DNA of 64,000 bases from VGRW01 sp031396695 (lineage in GTDB: Bacteria; Myxococcota_A; UBA9160; SZUA-336): assembly GCA_031396695.1 (NCBI GenBank), contig JANNLG010000016.1:1-64000 (forward strand), given 5' to 3'. A program made the position numbers and the translations under genes. The notes under the pieces were generated by a model, which ran no database searches, was not told the origin of the DNA, and worked only from the letters and a program-made list of their open reading frames with translations. Positions 26,490 to 35,147 of this stretch are shown one piece after another. Numbering within the stretch: the first letter of the stretch is position 1; each line of letters starts with the position of its first letter.

Positions 26490-28031
26490 ATGCCCTCCCC
26501 CCTGATCCAGGTGATGGACACGACGCTGCGCGACGGCGAGCAGACGCCTAACGTCGCGTATGCGCCCGCGGAAAAGCTCGAGCTCGCGCGCCTGTTGCTG
26601 GACGCGGTGGCCGTCGACCGGATCGAGATCGCGCAGGTGTTCGTGTCGGAGGGCGAGGTCGAGGCGGTCAAGCGCATCTCGAGCTGGGCGCGCAAGAACG
26701 GCTACGCGGATCGGGTCGAGATCCTCGGCTTGGTCGACCTGCGCCGGTCGGTCGACTGGATCGTGAGCCACGGCGGCGGCGCGCTGAACCTGCTCACCAA
26801 GGGCTCGCGCCGGCACTGCGAGGGGCAGCTGCGCAAGACGCCGGAGCTGCACTTCAAGGAGATCGCCGAGACGATCCGTTACGCGCGCTCGCGCAAGCTG
26901 GTGGTGAACGTGTACCTCGAGGACTGGTCGCAGGGCGTGCGCGACAGCTTCGACTACGTGTTCGGCCACGTGCAGAACATGGCCGGCCTCGGGGTCAAGC
27001 GCGTCTACCTGCCCGACACGCTGGGCGTCTTCACACCGGACGACGTCACGCGCTACGTGGGGCTGATGACGCGCACCTGGCCCGACATCCACTTCGAGTA
27101 TCACGGCCACGGCGACTACGGCTTGGCGACCGCGAACTGCCTGGCGGCGGTGGCGGCCGGCGCGCGCGGCGTGCACACGAGCGTGAACGGCATGGGCGAG
27201 CGCGCGGGCAACACGCGGCTCGCCGAGGTCGTGGCCGCGCTGCACGACCTGACGCCGTTCCGCACCGGCGTCGACGAGCGGCGACTGGTCGCCGTCTCGG
27301 AGATCGTCGCCACGCTCTCCGGCAAGACGATCGCGGACAATACGCCCGTGGTCGGGCGCGACGTGTTCACGCAGACCGCCGGCATCCACGCTGACGGCGA
27401 CGCCAAGGGCGAGCTGTACGCGACGCGGCTCTCGCCCGGCCGCTTCGGACGGCGGCGCCGCTACGCGCTGGGCAAGATGGCCGGCAAGGCCTCGGTCGAT
27501 CAGAACTTGAAGACGCTCGGCATCAAGCTGCCGCCCGAGAAACGCGACCTGGTGTTGCGGCGCATCGTCGAGCTCGGCGACAAGAAGCACAACGTCACGC
27601 CCGAAGATCTGCCGCTGATCATCGCCGACGTGCTGAAGACGCCCGCGGAGTCGTTGGTGCGGATCGAGCGCTACGAGTTCCACTCGGCCAGCGACGGCCT
27701 GCCGAACGCCTCGGTGTCGCTGCGTTACCACGGCAAGCTCGCGACCGCGTCCGCGACCGGCGACGGCGGCTACGACGCATTCATGAAAGCGCTCGCCAAG
27801 GCGGTGCGCAGCTTCGACCTGAAGCTGCCCAACTTGGTCGACTACAAAGTGCGCATTCCGCCCGGCGGAAAAACCGGCGCGCTGGTCGAGACGCTGATCA
27901 GCTGGCAGACCAGCGCGCGCGCACAGCCGTTCAGCACGATCGGCGTCGACTCGGACCAGCTCGCGGCCGCGGTGATCGCCACGGAGAAGATGCTCAACCT
28001 GCTGGCGGCGCGGCAGACGGCGCGGCTTTGA
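26490..28031 (+). CDS. IPMS/citramalate synthase family enzyme with regulatory domain
   Basis: A 513-residue DRE-TIM acyltransferase. The catalytic part has DTTLRDGEQTPNVAY, LPDTLGVFTPDDV, the HxH metal motif in YHGHGDYGLATAN and NGMGERAGNTRL. Unlike the short leuA at 14264, it carries an added C-terminal LeuA-type dimer domain (about 385-513, with ESLVRIERYEFHSASDGLPNASVSL in pieces). Such enzymes make 2-isopropylmalate, citramalate or homocitrate; the substrate pocket does not decide. The gene follows the SDR by 18 bp. A TAGCCT hexamer 7 nt before the ATG and the lack of a Shine-Dalgarno suggest a leaderless transcript. Confidence 0.85.
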   Translation: MPSPLIQVMDTTLRDGEQTPNVAYAPAEKLELARLLLDAVAVDRIEIAQVFVSEGEVEAVKRISSWARKNGYADRVEILGLVDLRRSVDWIVSHGGGALNLLTKGSRRHCEGQLRKTPELHFKEIAETIRYARSRKLVVNVYLEDWSQGVRDSFDYVFGHVQNMAGLGVKRVYLPDTLGVFTPDDVTRYVGLMTRTWPDIHFEYHGHGDYGLATANCLAAVAAGARGVHTSVNGMGERAGNTRLAEVVAALHDLTPFRTGVDERRLVAVSEIVATLSGKTIADNTPVVGRDVFTQTAGIHADGDAKGELYATRLSPGRFGRRRRYALGKMAGKASVDQNLKTLGIKLPPEKRDLVLRRIVELGDKKHNVTPEDLPLIIADVLKTPAESLVRIERYEFHSASDGLPNASVSLRYHGKLATASATGDGGYDAFMKALAKAVRSFDLKLPNLVDYKVRIPPGGKTGALVETLISWQTSARAQPFSTIGVDSDQLAAAVIATEKMLNLLAARQTARL

Positions 28032-28050
28032 GCGCCCCTCGGAGGTGGCT

Positions 28051-28983
28051 TTGAGCGCCGCGCGGGCGCGGCTCGCAGCGCTGGGTTGCGCTTGCACCGT
28101 GCTCGCGAGCGGATGCGCGAGTCCGGAGCCGCCCAAGGCGCTCGCGCCCACGCAGGATCTGCTCGAGGTGGTCGCGGTCGTGCGCCTGCACGTCGACGAC
28201 GACACGTACCGCTTTCCCGCCGCGCGCGACTACACCGGCAAGAACGTCTTCCGCGTCTCGTTCGAGCGGCTCGAGAGCCTGGAGACCGCGCATCCGGAAA
28301 AACTCTCGTCGGGCTACGCGACCGACGTGGTCTGGTTCACCAAGGCACGCGCGCTCGAGCGGATCGGCGAGTACGACCTGGCCATGCGCCACTACGCGCG
28401 CGTGATGGAGCTCGACTCCGAGCTCGCCGACGCCGCGCGCTCGGGCCGCGACGTGAACGCGCGGCTTTCGGGCGCACGCGCGCTCGCGCCCGGGCCGGAC
28501 GCCACGCCGGAAACGGCCGACGAAACCTTCGGGCGCCAGCGAGCGGAGCTCGAGGCGTTGCGCGGCGAGGTCGCGAGCACGCACTACCGCTTCGTGGTCG
28601 AGGAGGAGCTCGAACGCGTCGACGCGGCGGATGCTTCGACGCTGGCCGCGCACGCTGCCCTCGATCCGCGCTACGAGGCGGCCGCGCTCGAACGCGCGCA
28701 GGCGCTGGTGCAGGCGCACCGTTCGAGCAAGAACCACAACCGCCACTTGCTGGCGCTCGGTGATCTGTACGCCGCGTACTCGCGCCGCTACGCGCAGAAG
28801 TTCCCGCCGCCGTCGCTCGGCTTCGATCCGGCCACCTTCGACGAGTACGCGCACGGGGCGACGCGCGTGTACGAAGTGGTCGCGCAGCAGGACGGCGCGG
28901 TCGAGAAGCTCGAAGGTCAGCACAAGCTCGAGGCGTTCCTCGGCTTCACGCTGCAGGTCCACGAAGAACGTGTCCCGCGCTAG
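28051..28983 (+). CDS. Lipoprotein of unknown function
   Basis: About 310 residues. TTG 28051 is preferred because GGAGG lies 5 nt upstream; a GTG 6 nt earlier is the alternative. The signal ends in the lipobox LASGC. The rest is helical and charged, with tetratricopeptide-like stretches (ARALERIGEYDLAMRHYARVMEL) and repeated Glu/Arg-rich helices. No family recognised. It overlaps by 14 nt with the following, larger lipoprotein gene, so the two products likely act together at the outer membrane. Confidence 0.7.
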   Translation: MSAARARLAALGCACTVLASGCASPEPPKALAPTQDLLEVVAVVRLHVDDDTYRFPAARDYTGKNVFRVSFERLESLETAHPEKLSSGYATDVVWFTKARALERIGEYDLAMRHYARVMELDSELADAARSGRDVNARLSGARALAPGPDATPETADETFGRQRAELEALRGEVASTHYRFVVEEELERVDAADASTLAAHAALDPRYEAAALERAQALVQAHRSSKNHNRHLLALGDLYAAYSRRYAQKFPPPSLGFDPATFDEYAHGATRVYEVVAQQDGAVEKLEGQHKLEAFLGFTLQVHEERVPR

Positions 28984-31234
28984 GCTCGCCTGCGCGTGTG
29001 CGCTGCTGTTGTGCGCCAACGCCTGCACGCGCGCGCCGACCTCGGCCGAGCTGCAGCCTGTGATCGAGGGTCGGCCCGCGCGCGAGCCGTTGCCCGACGA
29101 TTCGGAGCGCCTCGCCTCGCGCGTCGCCGCCGCTGCGCTCGCGGGCCGCACCGACCAGGCGATCGCGCGCAGCCTGGCGCTCGACGGCGAGGACAAGGCG
29201 CGGCTCGAACGCGGTGAGCCGAGCTCGGGGTTGGGCGACAACGCAGCCGAGGTCGTCGCCAGCTGCGACGGCAGCGACGCGTTCCCGGCGCACGCGCAGC
29301 AGCTGCTCGCGCAGCGGCCGAATCTCGATCCGGCCCTGAAACGGCGGCTCGAGCGCGCAATCGCGAACGAGCCGCTCGCGCGCGCTGACGCGGACATCGC
29401 CGAGGATCGGCAGTGGAAGGCGGGCTCGATCGCGAACCGCGTGGTGGAGCCGGTCTCGAAGCTGCTGCTCACCGGCGTGACGAACCCGCTCGAGGGCGTG
29501 CGCTCGACGATCTCGACGCTGCTGACTGCGTACAAATTCCCCGGCGCCAGCGTGCGCGAGCGGCGCGCGATCGGCGCCTGGGACGAATGGCTCGAGCGCC
29601 ACCCCGACGATCCGCGCGCGCCCGAGGTCGCCGCGCGGGCCGAGTACTACCGCGGGAAGCTGCGCGAGGAACGCTACGAGCGCGCGCTCGCGGGCGCGGA
29701 AGACGCGACCGAGAAGCGGGAGTTCGGCCGTGCGCGGATCCTGGCTGGACGGGCGCTACAGAGCCGGCCCGACAGCGCGCGCGCCACCGAGCTGCTCGAA
29801 GGCGCCGACTCCGAGCTCGCGGCGCGCGACGCGCGCGTGCGCAGCTCGCTCGCGATGCCGAGCGCGGCGCCGCCCGAGCTCGACGCGAACGAGCAGGCCC
29901 TGTATGCCGGGCTCGCGCGCGAAACGCTGATCGAGCGCGCGGACGCGGTCGCGTCCAGCGCTTCGGCCTGGCGCGAAGCGGGCGCGCCGCCAGCGGTCGG
30001 TGGCGAGCTCGCGTTCATCGAGAGCTTCGGCCCGCTCGCGCGCGGCGACGAGGACGGCTTCTACGCCGAGCTCGCGCGCGTGCCGAGCGCAGCGGCGCCG
30101 GGCGACGGCATCGCGCTCCAGTCCGTCGCGATCCTGCGCGATCCCGCGCAGAATCCGTACGCGTACTACGAGGCCGCGATCGGCGCGGACCGGCGCGCGC
30201 AACTCGCCTGGCTCACGCTCGGCCGACACGCGGCCGGCCCCAAGCCCCGCGACCTGCCCCGGCCGGTCGAGTACTTCCTCGACGTGCCGGCATTCTTCAT
30301 CTCGCTGCTCACGTTCCCGATCCGCTTGCTCCAGTACCCGTCGATGGCGCCGAAGTTCGGCGATGGCGTGCTGCTCGCGGGCGAACGCTACACCGATCGG
30401 CGTCCGCAGGGTCAGCACGCGCTGGAGGTCGATCGGGATCTCGCGTCGCGCTACGACGCGCGCGGCCAGGCGAGCGCGGCGCTGCGGCACGAACAGGCGT
30501 TGCCCGAGCCCGATCCCGCGGCCGTCGCGCGCTACCGCGAGCAGATCGCCGAGCAGATGCTGAAGTCCGCCGAGCACGAGCGCCGCATCGACATGAAGCT
30601 CGCGCTGCTCGCCGCGGTTTCGCGCTCGTACTCCGACACGAAGTCCGGTCAGCAGGCCAAGACCGAGTTCATCGCTCAGAAGTCAGCGGTCACGCCGCAA
30701 CGCATCCGGCTCACCCACGATTTCCTGGTCGAGCATCCGGAGCTGTGGGCGCCCGGCACGCTCGAGCTCAATCCCGAGCTGCTCGACGACGCGCTGCGCA
30801 ACGGTGAGATCGCGCATTCGGGTGTCGTGCTGCTCGGCCAGAGCGTGATCGAAATCCCGCTCGAAGGACGCGACGAGCCGGCGCTGCGCGAGATCCCGCC
30901 CGAGGATTTCGCGCGCTTCGCCGCTTTGCTCGAACAGATCAGCTACGCGAGCCTGACGCGCGACCCGCGCGAGACCGCGAGCGTCGACCCCGCGCGCGAT
31001 GCGTTCCTCGCCTCGGCGCGGCTCGGCGCGGTCGAGCGGCCGGATCTACGCCCGTCGGCGCGCTCCGAAGCGGTCTACGAGAGCACGCACGAGAAGCACG
31101 GTTTCGTGAACGCGCGCGAGAGCATCCTGCCGATCGACCTGGTGCTGCGCGGCGACATCGAGTCGCTCGGCCTGGCCGCGTTTCCGCGTGTGCGCCTGCC
31201 CGAGGCGCCGGGCGACGCGATGCTCTACGACTGA
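28970..31234 (+). CDS. Large lipoprotein of unknown function
   Basis: About 754 residues from GTG 28970. A lipobox (CANAC) ends the signal. The first two thirds are Ala/Arg/Glu-rich helices with TPR-like spacing, e.g. AIGAWDEWLERHPDDP. A short hydrophobic segment with prolines (FFISLLTFPIRLLQYP, about residue 442) may dip into a membrane. The C-terminal third has beta-like content (GVVLLGQSVIEIPLEG). No known family is recognised. Translational overlap with the preceding lipoprotein and a stop 28 bp from the convergent glcF argue that the pair forms one unit. Confidence 0.72.
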   Translation: MSRARLACACALLLCANACTRAPTSAELQPVIEGRPAREPLPDDSERLASRVAAAALAGRTDQAIARSLALDGEDKARLERGEPSSGLGDNAAEVVASCDGSDAFPAHAQQLLAQRPNLDPALKRRLERAIANEPLARADADIAEDRQWKAGSIANRVVEPVSKLLLTGVTNPLEGVRSTISTLLTAYKFPGASVRERRAIGAWDEWLERHPDDPRAPEVAARAEYYRGKLREERYERALAGAEDATEKREFGRARILAGRALQSRPDSARATELLEGADSELAARDARVRSSLAMPSAAPPELDANEQALYAGLARETLIERADAVASSASAWREAGAPPAVGGELAFIESFGPLARGDEDGFYAELARVPSAAAPGDGIALQSVAILRDPAQNPYAYYEAAIGADRRAQLAWLTLGRHAAGPKPRDLPRPVEYFLDVPAFFISLLTFPIRLLQYPSMAPKFGDGVLLAGERYTDRRPQGQHALEVDRDLASRYDARGQASAALRHEQALPEPDPAAVARYREQIAEQMLKSAEHERRIDMKLALLAAVSRSYSDTKSGQQAKTEFIAQKSAVTPQRIRLTHDFLVEHPELWAPGTLELNPELLDDALRNGEIAHSGVVLLGQSVIEIPLEGRDEPALREIPPEDFARFAALLEQISYASLTRDPRETASVDPARDAFLASARLGAVERPDLRPSARSEAVYESTHEKHGFVNARESILPIDLVLRGDIESLGLAAFPRVRLPEAPGDAMLYD

Positions 31235-31247
31235 TTTGCCCGCGCGC

Positions 31248-31279
31248 CGCGCCTACGCGAGCTAGCTCGCGTAGGCGCG
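31248..31279. terminator. 32-bp perfect palindrome between convergent genes
   Basis: Positions 31248-31263 are exactly complementary to 31264-31279 with no loop. It spans the last codons and stop of glcF and most of the gap to the convergent lipoprotein gene (stop 31234). RNA from either strand could fold into a long stem, so it may act as a bidirectional terminator or 3' stabiliser, although no T-run follows. Confidence 0.5.
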
Positions 31280-32488
31280 CGCGAGCAGCTCGATCGGGTG
31301 CAGCACTTCGACGGGCAGCCGCGCCGCGCGCACGCCGGCGCCGATCTGCAACAGGCAGCCCGGGTTGCCGGTCGCGACGACCTGCGGAGCGGTGTCCCGG
31401 ATCGCTTGCAGCTTGCGTTCGAGCAGCCGCGCCGACATGGCCGGCTGCGTCAGGTTGTAGATCCCGGCTGCGCCGCAGCAGTCGCGGCAGCCGGGCAAGT
31501 CGACGAGCTCGAGTTCCGGGATCGAGCGCAGCAGGGCGCGCGGCGCCGCGGCCACGCGCTGGCCGTGCAGCAAGTGACACGGATCGTCGTAGGCCACGCG
31601 CAGCGGCAGCGGCCCGGGCGTCTCGCGCAGGCCCGCGTCGACGAGAAACTCGGTCACGTCGCGGACCTTGTGCGCGAGCGCGTCGCCCGCGTCGCGCAGC
31701 GACGCGCCGCAGCCGGCCGAGTTCAGGATCAGGGCGTCGACGCCGTCGAGCGGGAACGCCGCTCGATTCAGCGCGTGCAGGCGATCGGCGGCCTCCGGAT
31801 CGCCCGCGTGGCGATGCAGCGCGCCGCAGCAGCCCTGCTCCGCCGGCACCGAGACCTCGAAGCCGTTGCGCGACAGCACGTCGATGGTGGCGGCGTTCAC
31901 GGGCCCGAAAACCTCCGGCATCACGCAGCCCGAGAAGAACGCGACGCGGCCGCGGCGCACGCCGCGCGCGGGAATCAGGAGCGGCGCGCGATGCGTGTCG
32001 GGAAGCTCGGGCAGCATCCGCTCCATGCGCGCGAGCGGCGGAGCCAGCGCGAGCAGCCGGGAGGCCTGCACCACGCGCTGCAAGCCGCTGCGCTGGTACA
32101 GGCGGAGCGCGCCGGTCACGGCGTGCAGCACGCGCTTGGACGCGACGACCCGGCGCAGCGCGGTCCGCTCCACGAATCGGCGCACGCGGCCGCGCGCGCC
32201 ACGCGCGTCGATCTCCGCGCGCATGCCTTCGACCAGGTGTCCGTAGCGCACGCCTGCAGGACAGGCGGACTCGCAGGCGCGACAGGCCAGGCAGAAGCTC
32301 ATCTCCTCGACGACCAGCTCGTCGAGCGGAATGCGCTGCTCGGCGACGCCGCGCATCAGGTAGATGCGGCCGCGCGGCGAGCTCGATTCGCGGCCGGTTT
32401 CCTGGTACGTCGGGCAGTGCGGCAAGCACAGCCCGCAGTGCACACAGTCGAGTGTCGCTTGGTAGTCGAGCAGACCGGCGTCCGACAC
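31262..32488 (-). CDS. glcF: Glycolate oxidase iron-sulfur subunit
   Basis: A 408-residue protein with two 4Fe-4S binding motifs, CVHCGLCLPHCP and CLACRACESACP, at the N-terminus, and two cysteine-rich CCG-type domains later (SGCVMPEVFG, EQGCCGALH, and PGCRDCCGAAGIYNL). This is the GlcF layout. It passes electrons from the GlcDE flavin subunits towards the quinone pool at the membrane. GTG start at 32488, 1-2 nt after the glcE stop, so it is the last gene of the glcDEF run. Confidence 0.93.
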   Translation of the reverse strand: MSDAGLLDYQATLDCVHCGLCLPHCPTYQETGRESSSPRGRIYLMRGVAEQRIPLDELVVEEMSFCLACRACESACPAGVRYGHLVEGMRAEIDARGARGRVRRFVERTALRRVVASKRVLHAVTGALRLYQRSGLQRVVQASRLLALAPPLARMERMLPELPDTHRAPLLIPARGVRRGRVAFFSGCVMPEVFGPVNAATIDVLSRNGFEVSVPAEQGCCGALHRHAGDPEAADRLHALNRAAFPLDGVDALILNSAGCGASLRDAGDALAHKVRDVTEFLVDAGLRETPGPLPLRVAYDDPCHLLHGQRVAAAPRALLRSIPELELVDLPGCRDCCGAAGIYNLTQPAMSARLLERKLQAIRDTAPQVVATGNPGCLLQIGAGVRAARLPVEVLHPIELLARAYAS

Positions 32489-32491
32489 CGC

Positions 32492-33688
32492 TCAGATCCC
32501 CCCGACGAAGCGGCCGGGCGCCAGCACGCGCTGCGGATCGAAGCGCGCCTTCACGGCGCGCATCAGCGCGAGCGAATCCGGCGCCGCGCCGTACACGTCG
32601 CACGGCGCAGGACCTGCGCCCGGCGCTCGCTCCGCGAGGAATAGCGCGTCGCAGCGCTCGGCGGCCGCGCTGACGAGCGGAAGCCGCGCGTCGTCGACCT
32701 CGAGCACGATCGAGCCCGCCAGCGGGAAAACGGCGCGAAGCGCGTCTGCGCCCGCGACCTCGGTCGCGGTTCTGCAGAGCGTCGCGACGTCGCTCGGACG
32801 GGCAGAGAGCCGCACGCGTGCACGGCCGAGGTCGGGCGGCGTCGCGAGCGCCGCGCGCACGCGCAGCCACGCTTCGAGCGGAACGCCCTCGCCGGAGAGC
32901 TGCGCGGCTTTGCGCTCGACCGCCTTCTCATCGCCGACCAGCCGGCAGAGCAGCTCCGCGCCGACGCCGTCGGGACGAAGCGCGGCAGCCGCCGGCTCGG
33001 CCGAAACCGACGCGCTTGCGAAGACGCGCACGCCCTCCTCCAGCGAGGTGAAGCGCGCGGCTACGATCCGCTCGCACTCCGGTCGGGCGCGCAGTCGGAA
33101 GGTCGCGCGCGTGATCACGCCGAGCGTCCCGAGCGAGCCGCAATAGAGCCGCACCAGATCGAAACCGGTTACGTTCTTCACGACCCGCCCGCCGGCCGCG
33201 GTGAGCTCGCCGTTCGCGAGCGCGGTCTCGAGACCGAGCAGCTCGTTCGGGAGCCTGCGATCGAGCGTCCAGTCGGGGCCGAACGGATCGGCCGCCAGCG
33301 CGCCGCCGATGCTTCCATCCGCCGGCAGCTGCGAGAACACGCTGATCTTGCCGCAGGCTGCGAGTCGCGCTTCGAGCTCGCGGATCCGCACGCCGGCGTC
33401 GAGCGTCGCGATGCCCTCGTCGGGATCGACGTCGACATGGCTCGCGATGCGGCCGAGCTCGAGTCGCACACACGATTCGGTGTCGAGCGGGTTGCCGAGG
33501 TGCTGGCGCGTGCCGCCGCCGCAGGCGACGACCGCAATCTTCGCCTCGCTCGCCGCGCGCAGGCAGGCCGCCAGCTCGAGCGCGTTCGCCGGCCGCACGA
33601 TCGCGTCGACGCGCGCGCCCGCGAGCCGCGCGCGCGCAGGCCGCTCCACGTGCGCGACGCCCACGATCGCCTCGAACGCGTCGCCCAC
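32492..33688 (-). CDS. glcE: Glycolate oxidase FAD-binding subunit GlcE
   Basis: A 398-residue FAD-binding type-4 (PCMH) protein. The FAD-binding core includes ACGGGTRQHLGNPLD, PADGSIGGALAADPFGP and GGRVVKNVTGFDLVRLYCGSLGTLGVIT, typical of GlcE. It pairs with GlcD in the glycolate oxidase complex, oxidising glycolate to glyoxylate. The start is the GTG at 33688, two nt after the glcD TAG; the long open frame upstream is antisense to glcD coding and is not part of the gene. Confidence 0.92.
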   Translation of the reverse strand: MGDAFEAIVGVAHVERPARARLAGARVDAIVRPANALELAACLRAASEAKIAVVACGGGTRQHLGNPLDTESCVRLELGRIASHVDVDPDEGIATLDAGVRIRELEARLAACGKISVFSQLPADGSIGGALAADPFGPDWTLDRRLPNELLGLETALANGELTAAGGRVVKNVTGFDLVRLYCGSLGTLGVITRATFRLRARPECERIVAARFTSLEEGVRVFASASVSAEPAAAALRPDGVGAELLCRLVGDEKAVERKAAQLSGEGVPLEAWLRVRAALATPPDLGRARVRLSARPSDVATLCRTATEVAGADALRAVFPLAGSIVLEVDDARLPLVSAAAERCDALFLAERAPGAGPAPCDVYGAAPDSLALMRAVKARFDPQRVLAPGRFVGGI

Positions 33689-33690
33689 GG

Positions 33691-35139
33691 CTAGAAGCTC
33701 ACGCGTTCGTAGCCGCGCTGGCGCGGGTTGCTCTCCGCGCAGGCGCGCGGCGCGGGGATCTGCTTGCCGGGATTGCAGCGGTCGTCGGGATCGAACGCGT
33801 CGTGAACCCAGCGCATCGGCTCGAGATCGGCCTCCGAGAACATCAGGCACATGTAGTCGCGCTTCTCGAGTCCGATGCCGTGCTCGCCCGAGAGCACGCC
33901 GCCCGCGTCGATGCAGATGCGCAGGATCTCGCCACCCAGCTCGCGGATCGTGCGCAGCTGCTCGGGATCGCGCCGATCGAAGCTGAGATTCGGATGCAGG
34001 TTTCCGTCGCCGGCGTGCAAGATGTTGGCGATCCGGACGCCGCGCGCCTCGGCCGCGCGGTTGATCGCGTCGACCACGTCGGGAAGCCTGGTGCGCGGCA
34101 CGACCGCGTCGTGCACGTACAGGTCGGGCGCGAGCCGGCCCATCGCGCCGAACGCGCCCTTGCGGCCGCGCCACAGCGCCAGCCGCTCGGCCTCGTCGCG
34201 CGCGACTCGCACCTCGATCGCGCGTTGCGCGCGCAGGATCTCGACGATCCGCTCGCGCTCGCGTTCCACCGCCACGGCCACGCCGTCGAGCTCCACCAAG
34301 AGCACCGCGCGCGCATCGCGCGGGTAGCCGGCCGCGTACACGGAGGCCTCGACCGCGTCGATCGTGCGATCGTCGAGCAGCTCGAGCGCCGATGGCACGA
34401 TCCCCTGCGCGATGATCGCCGATACCGCCGCGCACGCGTCGCGAAGCGTCGCGAAGCCGCCGAGCAGGGTGCACACGGTCTCGGGCAACGGCACCAGTCG
34501 CACGGTCGCGGCGCACACGATCCCGAGCGTTCCCTCGGAGCCCACGAACACGCCACGCAAGTCGTAGCCGTGCCCGTGACCGTCGCGGCGCCCGAGTCGC
34601 ACGACGCTCGAGTCGGGCAGCACCACTTCGAGCGCGAGCACATGCGGACTGGTGGTGCCGTACTTCAGTGTATGGGGACCGCCGCTGTTCTCGGCCACGT
34701 TGCCGCCGATCGTGCAGGCGGACTGGCTCGACGGGTCGGGCGCGTAGAAGAGTCCGAGCGGACGCACCACCTGCGAGAGGTGCTCGTTGATCACGCCCGG
34801 CTGCACGGTCGCGGTGCGATTGGTCGCGTCGATCTCGAGCACTCGATCCATGCGCGCACACTCGATCACCACGCCGCCGGCCACCGGCGTCGCGCCGCCC
34901 GAGAGTCCCGTGCCCGCGCCGCGCGGCAGGTAGGGAACGCCGAACTCGTTGCAGGTGCGCACGATCGCGGAGACGGCCTCGGTGGTGATCGGAAACGCCA
35001 CGCACGCGGGCATGCCACGCTCGAGCGTCAGACCGTCGGATTCGTAGGAGAAGAGCTCGCCGGGCCGGGTCAGCACCTCCGCGACGTCGGGAAGCGCGCG
35101 CAGCCGCTGCGCAAGCTCACCCACGGCCGCGGCAGCCAC
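33691..35139 (-). CDS. glcD: Glycolate oxidase catalytic FAD subunit GlcD
   Basis: About 482 residues, with an FAD-binding type-4 domain (LPRGAGTGLSGGATPVAGGVVIE, IGGNVAENSGGPHTLKYG in pieces) and an FAD-oxidase C domain (HAGDGNLHPN, SGEHGIGLEKRDY). These are diagnostic of GlcD/lactate dehydrogenase D-type enzymes; D-lactate is an alternative substrate. GTG 35139 gives the usual length. A CTG at 35151 overlapping the upstream TGA (CTGA) and GTG 35124 are alternatives. It is coupled to the TPR-zincin gene upstream and to glcE downstream. Confidence 0.92.
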   Translation of the reverse strand: MAAAAVGELAQRLRALPDVAEVLTRPGELFSYESDGLTLERGMPACVAFPITTEAVSAIVRTCNEFGVPYLPRGAGTGLSGGATPVAGGVVIECARMDRVLEIDATNRTATVQPGVINEHLSQVVRPLGLFYAPDPSSQSACTIGGNVAENSGGPHTLKYGTTSPHVLALEVVLPDSSVVRLGRRDGHGHGYDLRGVFVGSEGTLGIVCAATVRLVPLPETVCTLLGGFATLRDACAAVSAIIAQGIVPSALELLDDRTIDAVEASVYAAGYPRDARAVLLVELDGVAVAVERERERIVEILRAQRAIEVRVARDEAERLALWRGRKGAFGAMGRLAPDLYVHDAVVPRTRLPDVVDAINRAAEARGVRIANILHAGDGNLHPNLSFDRRDPEQLRTIRELGGEILRICIDAGGVLSGEHGIGLEKRDYMCLMFSEADLEPMRWVHDAFDPDDRCNPGKQIPAPRACAESNPRQRGYERVSF

Positions 35140-35147
35140 GGCCGCGC

